This document shows positions 19,043 to 30,058 of a DNA stretch of 64,000 bases, one piece after another (position 1 is the stretch's first letter; each line of letters starts with the position of its first letter). The stretch is from Ilyonectria destructans (lineage: Eukaryota; Ascomycota; Sordariomycetes; Hypocreales; Nectriaceae). Position numbers and translations under genes: made by a program. The DNA is taken from the NCBI GenBank assembly GCA_020740775.1, contig JAHEWK010000008.1:2046001-2110000 (forward strand). Direction: 5' to 3'. The notes below the pieces were generated by a model. The model saw nothing but the letters and a program-made list of their open reading frames with translations. It did not search any database and was not told where the DNA came from.

Positions 19043-20355
19043 ATGGCTGAGGGCGCTGGAGGAATTGACCGCAAGGCGGATGAGCGAATGGAGTTCTCCA
19101 CCTCTAAGGAGGTGACAGTCCATCCCACATTCGAGTCCATGTCGCTGAAGGGTAAGGCTGTCGCGCGCTTGCTGAAGAACGAACGAGACTGATCAGTCGA
19201 GCAGAGAACCTTCTTCGTGGAATCTACGCCTATGGATACGAATCACCCTCCGCCGTCCAGTCGCGAGCCATCGTGCAGGTCTGCAAGGGCCGCGACACCA
19301 TCGCGCAAGCCCAGTCGGGTACCGGAAAGACGGCCACCTTCTCGATCAGCATGCTGCAGGTTATCGACACTGCAGTGCGCGAGACCCAGGCCCTCGTCCT
19401 GTCGCCTACTCGTGAACTCGCGACTCAGATCCAGTCGGTCGTCATGGCCCTGGGCGACTACATGAACGTTCAGTGCCACGCTTGTATCGGTGGCACCAAC
19501 GTTGGCGAGGATATCCGCAAGCTCGACTACGGCCAGCACATCGTGTCGGGCACACCTGGACGTGTCGCGGACATGATCCGACGACGACACTTGCGCACCA
19601 GACACATCAAGATGTTGGTACTGGATGAAGCCGACGAACTGCTTAACAAGGGCTTCCGGGAACAGATCTACGACGTGTACCGATACTTGCCTCCGGCGAC
19701 CCAGGTTGTTGTTGTCAGCGCCACTCTCCCCTACGATGTCCTGGACATGACTACCAAGTTTATGACGGACCCCGTTCGCATCCTGGTCAAGCGTGACGAG
19801 TTGACGCTGGAGGGTCTGAAGCAGTACTTCATCGCCGTTGAGAAGGAGGATTGGAAGTTCGACACCCTTTGCGATCTGTACGACACCCTGACCATCACGC
19901 AAGCCGTCATCTTCTGCAACACCCGCCGCAAGGTTGACTGGCTCACCGACAAGATGCGTGAGGCCAACTTCACCGTCAGCAGCATGCACGGTGACATGCC
20001 CCAGAAGGAGCGTGACAGCATTATGCAGGATTTCCGCCAGGGCAACAGCCGTGTCCTCATCTCTACTGATGTCTGGGCCCGTGGTATCGATGTGCAGCAG
20101 GTCAGCTTGGTTATCAACTATGATCTTCCTAGCAACCGAGAGAACTATATCCACCGTATTGGTCGAAGTGGCCGTTTTGGTCGCAAGGGTGTTGCTATCA
20201 ACTTCGTCACTACTGAAGATGTCCGCATCCTCCGAGATATCGAATGTAGGTTATCTGTCGCAACGGCTTGTATGACCCAATTGCTAACCTTCACAGTGTA
20301 CTACTCAACCCAAATCGACGAGATGCCTATGAACGTTGCCGACCTCATCGCCTAA
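19043..20355 (+). CDS. FAL1: eIF4A-III-like DEAD-box RNA helicase FAL1
   Basis: ATP-dependent RNA helicase. The yeast orthologue acts in 18S rRNA maturation and the animal orthologue (eIF4A3) is the core of the exon junction complex. Exons are 19043-19151, 19205-20245 and 20297-20355 (402 residues; introns 53 and 51 nt). Motifs in order: Walker A AQSGTGKT about 72; PTRELA about 100; GG about 126; TPGR about 150; DEAD about 176; SAT about 208; then in RecA domain 2 RGIDVQQV about 320 and HRIGRSGR about 352. The final short exon encodes [20 protein letters not shown], matching the conserved C-terminus of this subfamily. The N-terminus ([18 protein letters not shown]) and the [20 protein letters not shown] segment are typical of FAL1/eIF4A3 rather than eIF4A1. 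Nothing is missing. Confidence 0.96.
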
Positions 20356-20831
20356 GTCGCATGGGACACGTTCCGAATCACTTAACATAATTGCGTCGCT
20401 GAGCCCCTAGTTGGGACCAGGGAAGAACGATCCGCGTGAAGGGCACGCCGGGGAATGAGCACGTGGAGGAAAGGGGCCTTGTATCATTTCAAGTAAGTTG
20501 CCTGGGATATATACTCCTTGTCATATTGCGTCCTGTTTTTGCTGACGCGTTAAATATAGGAGTCAAAATGTAAAGATTGTCAAAAAGACTGCACCTCAGT
20601 GGGCCTGATCTCACAGCCTGAAGTCTTCAGCAGAGATAAACAATGCCAAATCGTTAATTCTTCACCTAGCAACTTTGTGCTTGTGCGTAGTTCTTAATGG
20701 TGATATAATGCCTAGATGGTCGTGGCTAGGCTATGATATTGACCTGGGTGTTTTTGATTCAATCATGCTGTTCCCCCTCTTCCATCCTCCTTGGTCGAGG
20801 GTTCCCATGTTCCTGGGCAGCCTTGTATCCG
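20356..20831. other. Intergenic region between convergent genes
   Basis: About 475 bp between the FAL1 stop and the stop of the secreted-protein gene. No coding signal. Probably both 3' UTRs. Confidence 0.55.
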
Positions 20832-21533
20832 CTATTCCCCTTGATGATTTGTTACACACCAATTCCTCTTAGCTTCATCTGCTCCACTGTCCATTGGGCC
20901 ATATCTGATACTAGAACAACAGAAGCCAACATTCTGTTCGCCTCTATCGGGTCCCGTAACACACCTCGGGTGCAATTTGATGTCGATGCAACCCCCCGGC
21001 AGGTCCTCTTGCGTTCGATAGAATACTTGAGGTTCTCCACCCTTGGTAATTTTTCTCATACACGCGTAGAAATGCCCGTCGGTGTTAGAAAACAGCGTGG
21101 GAACCATGCCTTCGAGGTGGGTTTGGAACTTGGAAGTCCGCGTTTTATTGCACTGCAACTTCACGCGTTGAAGCTTATCATCATCCAGGGCGGTATGCCC
21201 TATCGCGGGAATTATGGAAAGCGGTCGAGTTTTGTTGAAAATTGTAGTCCACATAGTTGCGTTGTCAAAATCCATGTGGAACACGAGCCCATTGCCACTT
21301 CTGCGGTCAACGAGCATAGCGTTGGCATTGCAATCCTCCTCAAGCTGACTTCCATACCCAAGCTCCCAGTCAGTCAAAACAAGAGGGAAGTCCTTGTTTG
21401 AGTGGTCAACCCTGCTGACAACGAATTTCCAGTTATGCTTCATAGCAAGAAGTTCATCAGGGATGACCATCTGGGGCGTCGCCGGAATGAAGAGGTGTGC
21501 GAGTGCGATAACGTAGACGTATCGCGACATCAT
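20832..21533 (-). CDS. Small secreted cysteine-containing protein, unknown function
   Basis: Single-exon gene of 233 residues. The Met at 21533 is preferred to the in-frame one 96 bases upstream because it places a signal peptide at the very N-terminus (MMSRYVYVIALAHLFIPATP, with a hydrophobic core). The mature part contains eight cysteines (DCN, QCN, ACM, GCI, RCV, FCC, WCV), an even number compatible with four disulfides, and several N-glycosylation sequons (NAT, NKT twice). No catalytic motif or known domain was recognised and no second membrane segment is visible. Size, secretion signal and Cys content are those of fungal secreted candidate effectors or surface proteins, but no host-related role can be claimed. 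Its stop faces FAL1 and its upstream side borders the AT-rich repeat-bearing stretch. Confidence 0.7.
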   Translation of the reverse strand: MMSRYVYVIALAHLFIPATPQMVIPDELLAMKHNWKFVVSRVDHSNKDFPLVLTDWELGYGSQLEEDCNANAMLVDRRSGNGLVFHMDFDNATMWTTIFNKTRPLSIIPAIGHTALDDDKLQRVKLQCNKTRTSKFQTHLEGMVPTLFSNTDGHFYACMRKITKGGEPQVFYRTQEDLPGGCIDIKLHPRCVTGPDRGEQNVGFCCSSIRYGPMDSGADEAKRNWCVTNHQGE

Positions 21534-22874
21534 AGTTGTAGTGATAGCTAGTGTAGATGCTCGAAGGTGAGATTCGAAGAGTAGATATCTCCGATATCCA
21601 CGGTTTAAAGATGCCAGGTGATTACGCACTGGGATGGGATCGGCAACGGCCGGAGCCTGATATGATTATGTGATGGGATAGAGGCTGTCGGGCGCGTAAT
21701 GGCTCTGTCGAAGGGGATGAAATGGAGAGGAAAGAAATGGGTGCGAGCGATGACTTGCTGGCTTGACGAGTAGAAGACGCGGGACAAGGTTTTTAAGGAG
21801 GTCTATCAAGGTAGCGGTTTTAAGGCAAAAGATGAATACACCTCAAGGTAGGGAGAGTTTGATGGCCGTTATATTTAGACATCGTGGCAAGTATGGCACG
21901 CGTACTTTCTTCTGCGGTGCTTCGACGCGTCCGACGAGGCTAACATTTCGTAATTCATTCAACAGACATTACGGCGAGAATATAGGGTGGCTCTCATACG
22001 AGAAGATCAATTGCAATCGGCAAGAATGCAAAATGTAGCATCGCTACGCGGTCCATATTGTCTGGCGTCAGATCCAGCAGCCCAATAATTGTGCCACCTG
22101 TCAAAATAAGGAATTACAGCATATTCAATAATATTAATTACGTGTAGCGCTAATAATTTTATCCTTTTGGACGAACAGGAATCTTGGAAGGCTTGTGTAG
22201 ACAAGAAGACTGGCCTTTGTGTCCTGGCCTCAGCAAAGTCCTCGACATAGACTCAGAATTGGGCACCTTCGCCGAGGTGAGTAAATTTTGAAATACAATA
22301 GTAGACTTAGGTCAGATAATTGAGGGAGTAACGGCCATTTGTAACGATCGCCTTTTGGACCTATCGGGTGCTGTTCCTTTCGGTGAGCGAACACGTCTCG
22401 CATTCTGCGAGGGATGCATTCTCCGATCTGTTCACAGTGTGTACTCGGGGTCCAAACTCTAAAGAAATACATGAACACACTATTGCTCACTGTCTTGGGA
22501 GTTCATTGAAGCGCATCGTGTTTGCAATGCGTATTGTCACCCTTGATCACGGCCTCCGACCAACCCCCCTCCTCGGATTATCTCCAAACCGCAATCCCTA
22601 GGTCTTTAGAACAGTCTTCAAGGAAGAAAATAATATGGCAGATCTTGAAATATCGCGTCCTAGGGTAGTTATTAAATAAAGAAAGAAAGTATTTAGTTTT
22701 TTTTTTTAGCTTCACTTAATATTATCAGGTAGATTAAGGCCATACAGTATTCTCAAACAGTAGAGACAAACAGTAAGTACTACACCCAGCACTAGAAGAG
22801 ACAGTAGCTGGACAATACAGTTATTTCATACTGGTCTTTACCCTAAGCTTTAATTCAATCCTTCTGACTTCAAT

Positions 22875-22940
22875 CCTGCTGTCTGTAGTTAACGACCTTA
22901 CTGTCTGCAGTCAACCATCTTGCTGTCTTTAGGCAACAAT
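22875..22940. repeat. Imperfect 22-bp tandem repeat, three copies
   Basis: Three contiguous 22-nt units at 22875-22896, 22897-22918 and 22919-22940 share the pattern C(C/T)TRCTGTCTGNAGNYAAC with 3-6 differences between copies. The constant part is CTGTCT followed by AG and AAC. It lies in a non-coding AT-rich stretch, and no function is evident. Confidence 0.8.
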
Positions 22941-23152
22941 ATTGAGATAGGAACCTTATTCAGAGCAATAAGATATAAGAGAGACGTATCCCGTCGTTAA
23001 GAGACCAACTTCTCTTCTAACAATTATCTAATTTCTTCAACTTTCATTATGACGACAATTATCTGCACAGCTCTTTACAAGAATAGCCATACCAAGGATA
23101 CAGAACCGCCAACCGACATGACGTCGGATATCTCTACGACCCGATAATATAG

Positions 23153-23299
23153 AGAGAGGCAAATACAGGGCACATAAAAAGTTCCTCCAAAAATATAGGC
23201 GTTTGAGCCACTCGTTTCATCACACAGCAAGACTGGACACAATGACTCAAAAGCCTATATCCTTGGAGGGATTTTTATGTGCCGTGTATTTGCCTCTCT
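23153..23299. mobile_element. Foldback/MITE-like inverted-repeat element
   Basis: A left arm at 23153-23210 and a right arm at 23243-23299 are reverse complements over about 57 bp, with roughly six mismatches and one indel (about 88% identity), around a 32-nt spacer. The arms start with AGAGAGGCAAATAC. No open frame lies inside and no clear target-site duplication flanks it. Differences between arms include GG versus AA and C versus T. It could be a non-autonomous foldback transposon remnant or a transcribed hairpin; element status is inferred from the palindrome alone. Confidence 0.55.
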
Positions 23300-24054
23300 A
23301 AGTGTTGTCTTGTGGTGTATTTAGAATTCTTGTGTCGGATGAAAATAGACACGGCATTACGGAGGCTCGTCGGAAGGATCTTCGATTTGCGTTCCGCTGG
23401 GTAAAAGTTTAGCAGTGCAGATTTCGAGAGAGTAATTCTGCGTCTCGCCTCCGCTTTTCCATACTAATAAATATGATCACTGAACTCATTTTTACTGCAC
23501 TTGCCTACATACGAATAGTTATTTTTTTTTTTTTTTTTTTTGGTTGGAACTTGAATTCGTTTGCATTGCAGCAAATATGATGTTGCTGGAGTTGTTGGCT
23601 GTCAACCTGAAAACCCACTGAAGGTAGATGGAATGGGTTGATTGCTTGGGATTGACTGGGGAATTTGCAGAGGGATATGTAAGTGGTATTTCCGGTGAGC
23701 TGTCGATTTTGCGCCTTGGCATGGACACTTTGACGGACAGACGAAGTGAGTTTCGAGTTGAAGCATTCATCTTGCGTCTTAGCGGGCACGATGACGGACA
23801 GCTGAAGCGGGCGAAGACAGTAAACAATCTTCGTCTTAGATACCCACGAAAGTAATTCGCCTCTGAGTAGAAGATGTGAGAACCAAAAAAAAAAAGGTTC
23901 TTATAAAGTTAACAGTAAATATCTAAGTGGACAGCGATATGTTTCTTGATTTGACCATCTGTAGGTGTTAACGGAGAAGCCCGTGATGGACATTGGCACG
24001 TGACACGGGATAAAAGCCGGCTCCCAGCTTCTGATGGCATTTACCTAGCTTCCC

Positions 24055-24059
24055 ATTGG
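24055..24059 (-). promoter_or_regulatory. Inverted CCAAT box upstream of SDH3
   Basis: ATTGG in the plus strand (CCAAT on the minus) lies about 177 bp upstream of the SDH3 start. In fungi the HAP/CBC complex binds CCAAT and drives respiratory-chain genes, so position and gene type fit. A 5-bp match alone is weak. Confidence 0.4.
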
Positions 24060-24235
24060 TCGACTGAAGCCGATTTGCCGAGGATCCGTTCCGGTGCACG
24101 AGAGCACTGGAAACCATCATCGATTCCACATCTTGCGCCCTCATCCCGACGACTCCAACGACGGACGACGACGACTTCGCCGCTGAACGACAAAGTGGAA
24201 TTCGCCGCCCTCGAATCAATTCCCCGACCGTCACG

Positions 24236-24960
24236 ATGATCGCTCAACGAGTTGGCGTCGCCGCCCTCCGACGAGGTGCGCAGTGCCCAATCCGCATCCC
24301 TCCGTCATAGCGAATAACCTCACTGACTTGACTCTCTCGGTTCAGGCGCGGCCAAGCCTTTCTTCGCCCAGACCCTGCCCAAGGTCGCTCTGGCAGCTGG
24401 CATGTCGACGACTCCCACCCGGTAAGCCCAATTGCCCTTCCGCGGCGCCGCCAATGCGTCCTCTGCCTCTCCGATCGCGCCCGCTGACTCGCCCTGTTCG
24501 TGCTCTCCCCAGACCCGCCGCCGCCACCAACAAGCTCAGCCTCGAGGAGGGCCAGCAGGTCCTCGTCAACCAGCGCCTGAACCGTCCCATCTCCCCCCAC
24601 CTGGGCATCTACAAGATGGAGCAGACCTGGTTCGGCGCATCCGCCTGGACCCGTATCACCGGCTGCACCCTCTCCGGCGCCATGTACGCCTACATGGCCG
24701 CGTACGTCGCCGCTCCCCTGGTCGGCCTGCATATCGAGAGCGCCAGCGTCGCCGCCGCTTTCGGCAGCCTGCCCTTTGCCGTCAAGGGCGGTCTCAAGTT
24801 CGCCCTTGGCTTCCCCTTCGCCTTCCACTTCTTCAGCGGCGTGAAGCATCTCGCCTACGACATGGGCAAGGGCTTCGCCAAGTCCTTCGTCATCAAGTCC
24901 GAAAAGATCCTCTGGGGTGCCAGCATTGTTGGTGGATTGATTCTCGCTTTCTTTGTGTAA
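24236..24960 (+). CDS. SDH3: Succinate dehydrogenase cytochrome b560 subunit (SDHC/Sdh3)
   Basis: Membrane anchor of respiratory complex II in the mitochondrial inner membrane; it helps bind haem b and ubiquinone. Three exons: 24236-24275, 24346-24421 and 24513-24960 (187 residues), with both introns splitting codons and frame kept. The N-terminus (MIAQRVGVAALRRGAAKPFF...) is basic and acid-free, as expected of a matrix-targeting presequence, ending near STTPTRPAAA. The family signature RLNRPISPHLGIYK is at about 65-80; its Ser lies in the quinone-site region, and this is where carboxamide-resistance changes are known in other fungi. Three membrane helices follow (TRITGCTLSGAMYAYMAAYV; the Phe/Ala-rich GLKFALGFPFAFHFFSGVKHLAYD with the haem-ligand His region; the C-terminal GASIVGGLILAFFV). 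Complete, with no anomalies. Confidence 0.95.
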
Positions 24961-25966
24961 AACCTATAAACTGGATGGGAGGGAACAATGGTGAATTAGA
25001 TACCATGGGTCAACATAATTGACAAGCGACGATGTTCAGAACGAAAGGCTGTTCAGTTCCTCATCCAGTCCGATGCAGCTGCGCAGCTTGTAAAACATTC
25101 TGTGTATTTACCAAATTCTTTTATTTTATCTGTCATCGTGTCAATGCCAAAACGCAAAATGAAAGGCTCGCTCCAGATTCCACTCACCTATTCGCAGTAA
25201 ATCCAAAGTAATCGAATTATAACAGCCATGCACTCAACTGTTGCTCCATCTGTCGTAACGCGGAGTTGCTCTCTTGAACTCCATGCTGCCAAACACTACT
25301 TGGAGAAAAGAAATTAATATCCTTTGACGACCGTCATGATGAGCCGCATGAGCATCCATGATGTCATGTCTAGTCCCCTCTAACGTAAGAGTCATGGTTT
25401 TAATATTCCTATTCATTTAATAGCTACTTTTGGAAGTCATGCTCTGAGATCTAGATAATCTTCTTCTTTCCTTGACACTATACCTGGACTTGTCAAGACG
25501 CAGGGACTGCACCTGGGAGATGATCAGGAGCTGGGAGATTTGTGCGAGTTGTGATTAAGAATGATAATCTGCATGGTAACAATATAGGGCTTTCATAAGA
25601 TCGGATGGAGCGTAAGGAGATAGAGTAGAAATACCAGTGGAATTATAAATTGGAATTAGCCAAGTGAGTGTGATGTAGAATTATCTTATTGGTGGTCAAA
25701 TACTCTCTTCTGACAGATTTCACTGGGCCAAAAATCAGATGGGATTAACATTAATGATACCTAGAACAGAAGCTAACGTGTACCAGAGTCCATCGTAAAA
25801 CAGAATATTATTACGAAACAAAACACTATCCGAATCGCAATATTGGGGCGTGGGTTGTGATGGGGATTTGCAACAACAAGCATTTAAGGCAAGATATGAC
25901 TCCTGCGTCAATATACTTGTTTCGCCAAACACTCGTGTGTGTTGAGTATAGTAATAACAGTGCATG
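24961..25966. other. Intergenic region downstream of SDH3
   Basis: About 1 kb, AT-rich, without a supportable gene. It contains the SDH3 3' UTR and leads into the degraded BTB fragment on the minus strand. Confidence 0.5.
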
Positions 25967-26290
25967 TCATACCACTGACACGTAGAGAAACAGCCCACCA
26001 TCGCTTTTGCAAAACACGGTTGCGAGAACGCCATCGATCTTGTACTTGAAACCATGGAAACAGATATTCTCCTCCAAAAGAGCCCGAAACTTGGGGATGA
26101 GGCAAACCTCGCAGGCTTTAAGTCGAAGCACGCAATCGACCATCCATTGCATCTCCGAGTGATACGTAGAAAGAAGCATTTTGTGGATCTCGAACTCGTG
26201 CATCGGGAATCTGCATAGTTCGCAGACACCCTTTACTGCACTGCAGATCCCCAGCCTCAGACTCGAACAAGTAATACATAATCTAGTACC
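25967..26290 (-). pseudogene. Degenerate BTB/POZ-domain fragment
   Basis: The minus-strand frame ending at 25967 reads VCELCRFPMHEFEIHKMLL near its start. This resembles the BTB beginning, where a short strand is followed by rF-x-VHK-x-xL. Later come ALLEENICFHGFKYKIDGVLATVFCKSDG, which matches the second half of the fold (a strand followed by F/V-x-x-(L/V)-L-x-(F/Y)-x-Y-x-x-D). The usual middle section with the GxFxE stretch is shortened or altered, the frame has no convincing start and it ends right after the domain. BTB/POZ proteins of this type are numerous in filamentous fungi. I read it as a relic rather than an active gene. An alternative is a short exon of a gene whose other exons I did not recognise. 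Confidence 0.4.
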
Positions 26291-26761
26291 GCAACACGAA
26301 TGGCTCCATAGCGCGTAGGCTTTCCGGGGTCATCACGAGCCTGATGTGGCCATCATGTCATTTCCCGCCGGCGTATGTACGTGATGGATACCCGCAGCCG
26401 GGGGACCTTTGACACCTACCCAATCTAAGGACCTAGGTTACCGGTGTCTTGGTCGAAGCTGTCGAAGCGAGGTGGGAGAAAAGATGACGGGCGTCGGAGC
26501 CATGTCTCTTCTAGTGAGTAGGGTGAAACGGGAAGATGGGCAGGCGAGCCATGTCTCAGCTTATCGTTCTATCGCCCTAGCCCATTGCGCCTTGTGTCTA
26601 TTTGGGAAATATCAGGGAAGGGGGATAGAGCTCCGGCTGGGCAAATGCCTCACGCCCTTCCTTCTAGTACGTCCTACCTACCATGCACGGCATCAGGGAA
26701 TCATGCCTGGAACTGGTCGCTGGCCGATGGCCTCGGTCGATGGAAGGTGAACACGGGCCAA

Positions 26762-26781
26762 GCGAGGCGAGGCGAGGCGAG
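26762..26781. repeat. Short GCGAG tandem repeat
   Basis: Four copies of the 5-mer GCGAG occur in tandem, and a related GGCGA run recurs at about 27411-27424. Simple-sequence expansion with no coding context. Confidence 0.75.
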
Positions 26782-26821
26782 ACCCGTGCCAGATACAGGC
26801 GTAGGTACAGATACTGGGACC

Positions 26822-26850
26822 GAAACGTGGAAAAACGTGGGAAAACGTGG
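26822..26850. repeat. 10-bp tandem repeat around AAACGTGG
   Basis: Three AAACGTGG-containing units follow each other at exact 10-bp spacing. Each copy carries an ACGTG core. Ten-base phasing puts the three cores on one face of the helix, which may or may not matter. Confidence 0.8.
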
Positions 26851-26986
26851 TCGCCTCGTGGCCCCTGGAAGACGAAGCCTCGTCTTCGTCTCCGTGGCCG
26901 AATGCCGCCTTGCCATCACCTTGTTATGTCACTCGTCGGTGCAGCTTGAGCCAGGACCCCAGAGGGCCGTGTGCTCAACCATCCTA

Positions 26987-27007
26987 GATCCATGATCCAT
27001 GATCCAT
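26987..27007. repeat. Perfect 7-bp tandem repeat GATCCAT x3
   Basis: Three exact GATCCAT copies in tandem in non-coding DNA. Confidence 0.85.
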
Positions 27008-30000
27008 CTGTCATCTCCATGGGCCCATCCTGTTCCTGGACTTTGCCTCTATTGGGAGATACATTGTACGTACTTCGTAGTGTGTAGTTGCCCCTGCCAG
27101 TCCCACTACCACCTCCCTACCTTGGTATCTTGCTACCCAGGCGCACTGGCTGGTCCTTGGGACCCTGGCCGCATTCCTTCTTGATCTGCTTGCGGTGGGA
27201 GGCGCGAGAGTCATGCAAGACAGTGCATTATGAACCGCGCCGGCTCGGCGGTGGTATCCAGGGCCAGTCTAGCGAAGCTTAGCGAGCAAAAGGCCAGCGC
27301 CACCACATGGGGGAGCGAGGACTTGGGGGCTGGCGACTGCTGAGAAGACGAGACAGTTGAGGCTAATTCTGCGTAAGTGTGAGTCCGGGCGCACGGTTCC
27401 GATGTGGATGAGGCGAGGCGAGACGAGACGGATAGCTGGGACCGGGCGACTAGAGAGCTGTCATGGGGGAGTGAACTTTGCTGAGAGAAGCCGGAGATGG
27501 GAGGAAAAGACTGGGGGATGCGGAGGACGGAGATGGAGCCGGCGACCGGGGCATTGGTAAGTACTACGCAGTAAGTTTTGCAGCTCGGTCCTCGGGATTC
27601 GTCCTCGGGATGCATTGAGACGGGCGATTATACTCGGTATAATCTACGAAGTCCGGATGTATGTACGACGTAGTGGCATAGCATGATGGAGCTTCATAGG
27701 GCTGGCATGGGACGTGGGACGTGTAATGACTCTGAACGGGAAAAGCAAGCATGATAATCATCCTACATCTGGAGTAGTTCATGCGGTACCACCAAACGTA
27801 TTACCCACTGCGTACGAACAAGTCCGTGAGCAACGACATCAAAGTCCAAGCTTCCTTATTATGGTGCATTCGAAGCACCGTCTTTAGCGTTCAGTATGGC
27901 GGCGGCCTGAGCACCAAGAGCCAATCCCCCATCTTCAGCACCAGCGCCAGCTTGGGCAAGGTGTCAGCGGGTGATTTCCAAGCTGCAGAACCGCGAAGCA
28001 GGGCTGCATCGACCAAGATTGCTTGTCGGTGGGTTTCCGGAAAGTTAGGAAAGTCCGGGGACCCAAAGATCTTGTCTCTAGTTTTTAGCTTGTCGAAGCT
28101 AGCATTGGGGGAACAGAAAGAGATGACATCCTTTGATCCATACTATCAGGCCGTCCGTGTTTGATCCTTGTGTTGGAAGAAATCATCAGGCAAAAAACCA
28201 GACCGGAAAAGGGCTAGGCCACGGGTAAGGGGAATGATGAAGGCCTTCTGGCTTGCTTTAAAAGCTAGACTAGTAGACTATCCGTTAATTGTTATACCCT
28301 CCACCTCAGCCCGGGAGCCCTTTGTGCAGTCACTGTAGAGTTGGAGCTATTGCTGCAGACTGCATAATGCTACCCAATGCGTAGCACTGAACATGCCAAA
28401 TGCTCACCTCATGGCACTACCAGGTACCAAGTGCTCCTACTCTCTATCCCAGGTTGGCCGACCCTTCTTCCCTCGACCAACACGGCAAGGCCATGGATCC
28501 CCCTGAGAAACAAAGACGGGCCTAGAAAGAGCCCGGGCCCGCCGGGGGAAGACGATCCGGCCCGATGCTCTGGAGCCAGCAGTCGTCCCATGCGCCGGCC
28601 CTGCCAGGGAAGGTCGGGGGCTTTGTCTTGATGCGGACAGGCGATCCCTGAGGCAAGATTGAATCAGGAGGCGGCGGCCATGGCACATCCACATTCAGAT
28701 CATGGGATCGACGATTGCGACGGCCAATTGTTCTTTTTCCCTCGTGCTCGGGGAACATGGATGCCATGCCCGCAGAGGGAAGACACATGGAAGCCCGAAA
28801 GGTTGGACGGAGGAAGGGCCAAGGACCGTGGCTCAATGGCTTTCCAGGGCTCTAATTGGGGAGCTTAGGCGATGGAGCTTTGTTCGGCATACGGCAGTCA
28901 GCGCAGCGAGGGCGGCGATGGCCTCGTGCTCATCGAACCACCCGTGCATGGGCGCGAGTAATGACAGGTACAACTGGCACTCTACTTGAGAGGACGGCCA
29001 ACCAGCGAATCGCAAACATGTCTAAATAGTACGACGCCTGCATAGACGCTCCTCTCAGGCGCTGCCGCGCTCACACTGGCCTAGTCCGGCGCGGAATGCC
29101 AACATCAGTCGACTTCTAGCTTGCTCCAACATCGAAGCCCACATCCCCATCGCAGCCCACAAATTTCCCGGGTGCGTGCGTGCATGCATAGTGCATAGTA
29201 CGCCGACTCTCAGGTCCCAACCAGTCCCTGCACAATCCCGCGGACGTGCATCGCGGGTGCGGCGCAAGACGGGGGGGAACACAACGGACAACGGACGAAC
29301 ATGGATCGTTGGATCACCACTGCACAACACTGGCATTTGGGCACAGTCAGCCAGCACAGACACGCACGGAAGAGGATCAGCAGTGAATCCCTCCCCTTCC
29401 CCCCGGGATGCTGATCAGAGGGCCGCCAACGACGGTCCTACCAAGCCGACCCAGTGACCGTTGGACCGAAGTCCCCATCTCGCGTTCCGGAACTTCTTAC
29501 ATACGGAGCCCGAATCCCCCGGCCGGGCGTGGGCTTGGCCGCCTTGCAGTTGGCGCGGATTTACCCCTGACTTGTTTAGTACTGCCACTACTCCGGCTGC
29601 GTAGGTTGGTCTACATCGTAATAGTATGGATGGACTACCTGCTCGACGGGGCACGGGAGGGGGGGCGCCGTTCAATAATCACATCAATCACATCACGCCA
29701 ACAGGCCAAGCGAGCGACCCGGATGAGAGAATTAAAAAAACAAAACAAATGACAACGGTAACGGTGGGTTGATTGGGTTACCGTCCAGTGCCATTTTTTT
29801 TTTTGCCCGTGGCCGACTGGCCGACATGGGGCATCATCTTCAGCGGAGTGGCGACGGCACCCTGCATGCAGTACGACTCGGAGAGGGACTCGAGGAGGGG
29901 GCAGAGGCCTTTTCCGGGTCGTCGTCCCTCGTCCCGCATGCAATTATTGGATAAGAGAGTGGGTGTGAGACTGGGCTGGGGTTCTGGATCTGTGCCTGGT

Positions 30001-30028
30001 GCCTGGTTGTCCGTGAGAGACACACTGC

Positions 30029-30058
30029 CGTGGGATGTGGGATGGGATGTGGGATGGT
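30029..30058. repeat. GTGGGATG-type tandem repeat
   Basis: Alternating TGGGATG and TGGGA units in two longer copies, in non-coding DNA. G-rich on the plus strand. Confidence 0.65.

Larger units (their letters stand above)
21534..24235. other. AT-rich, repeat-bearing intergenic region
   Basis: 2.7 kb with lower GC than its surroundings, homopolymer runs (T-run at 23521-23541, A-run near 23886-23896), a 22-bp tandem triplication (22875-22940) and a long imperfect palindrome (23153-23299). Short open frames here lack any domain or codon-use signal. The last 250 bp form the SDH3 promoter. Confidence 0.6.

Noticed and set aside
19243..20154. 303-codon open frame antisense to FAL1
   Set aside because: Mirror of a highly conserved, GC-rich coding sequence. 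It has no domain, and the sense strand is a certain DEAD-box helicase.
24244..24849. 201-codon minus-strand frame over SDH3
   Set aside because: Antisense shadow. It is Gly/Glu-rich without a domain, and the plus strand is a complete Sdh3.
28377..29752. Several 80-110-codon frames in the gene-free block
   Set aside because: Both strands are open by chance in GC-rich, repeat-bearing DNA. No signal peptide, motif or intron pattern.
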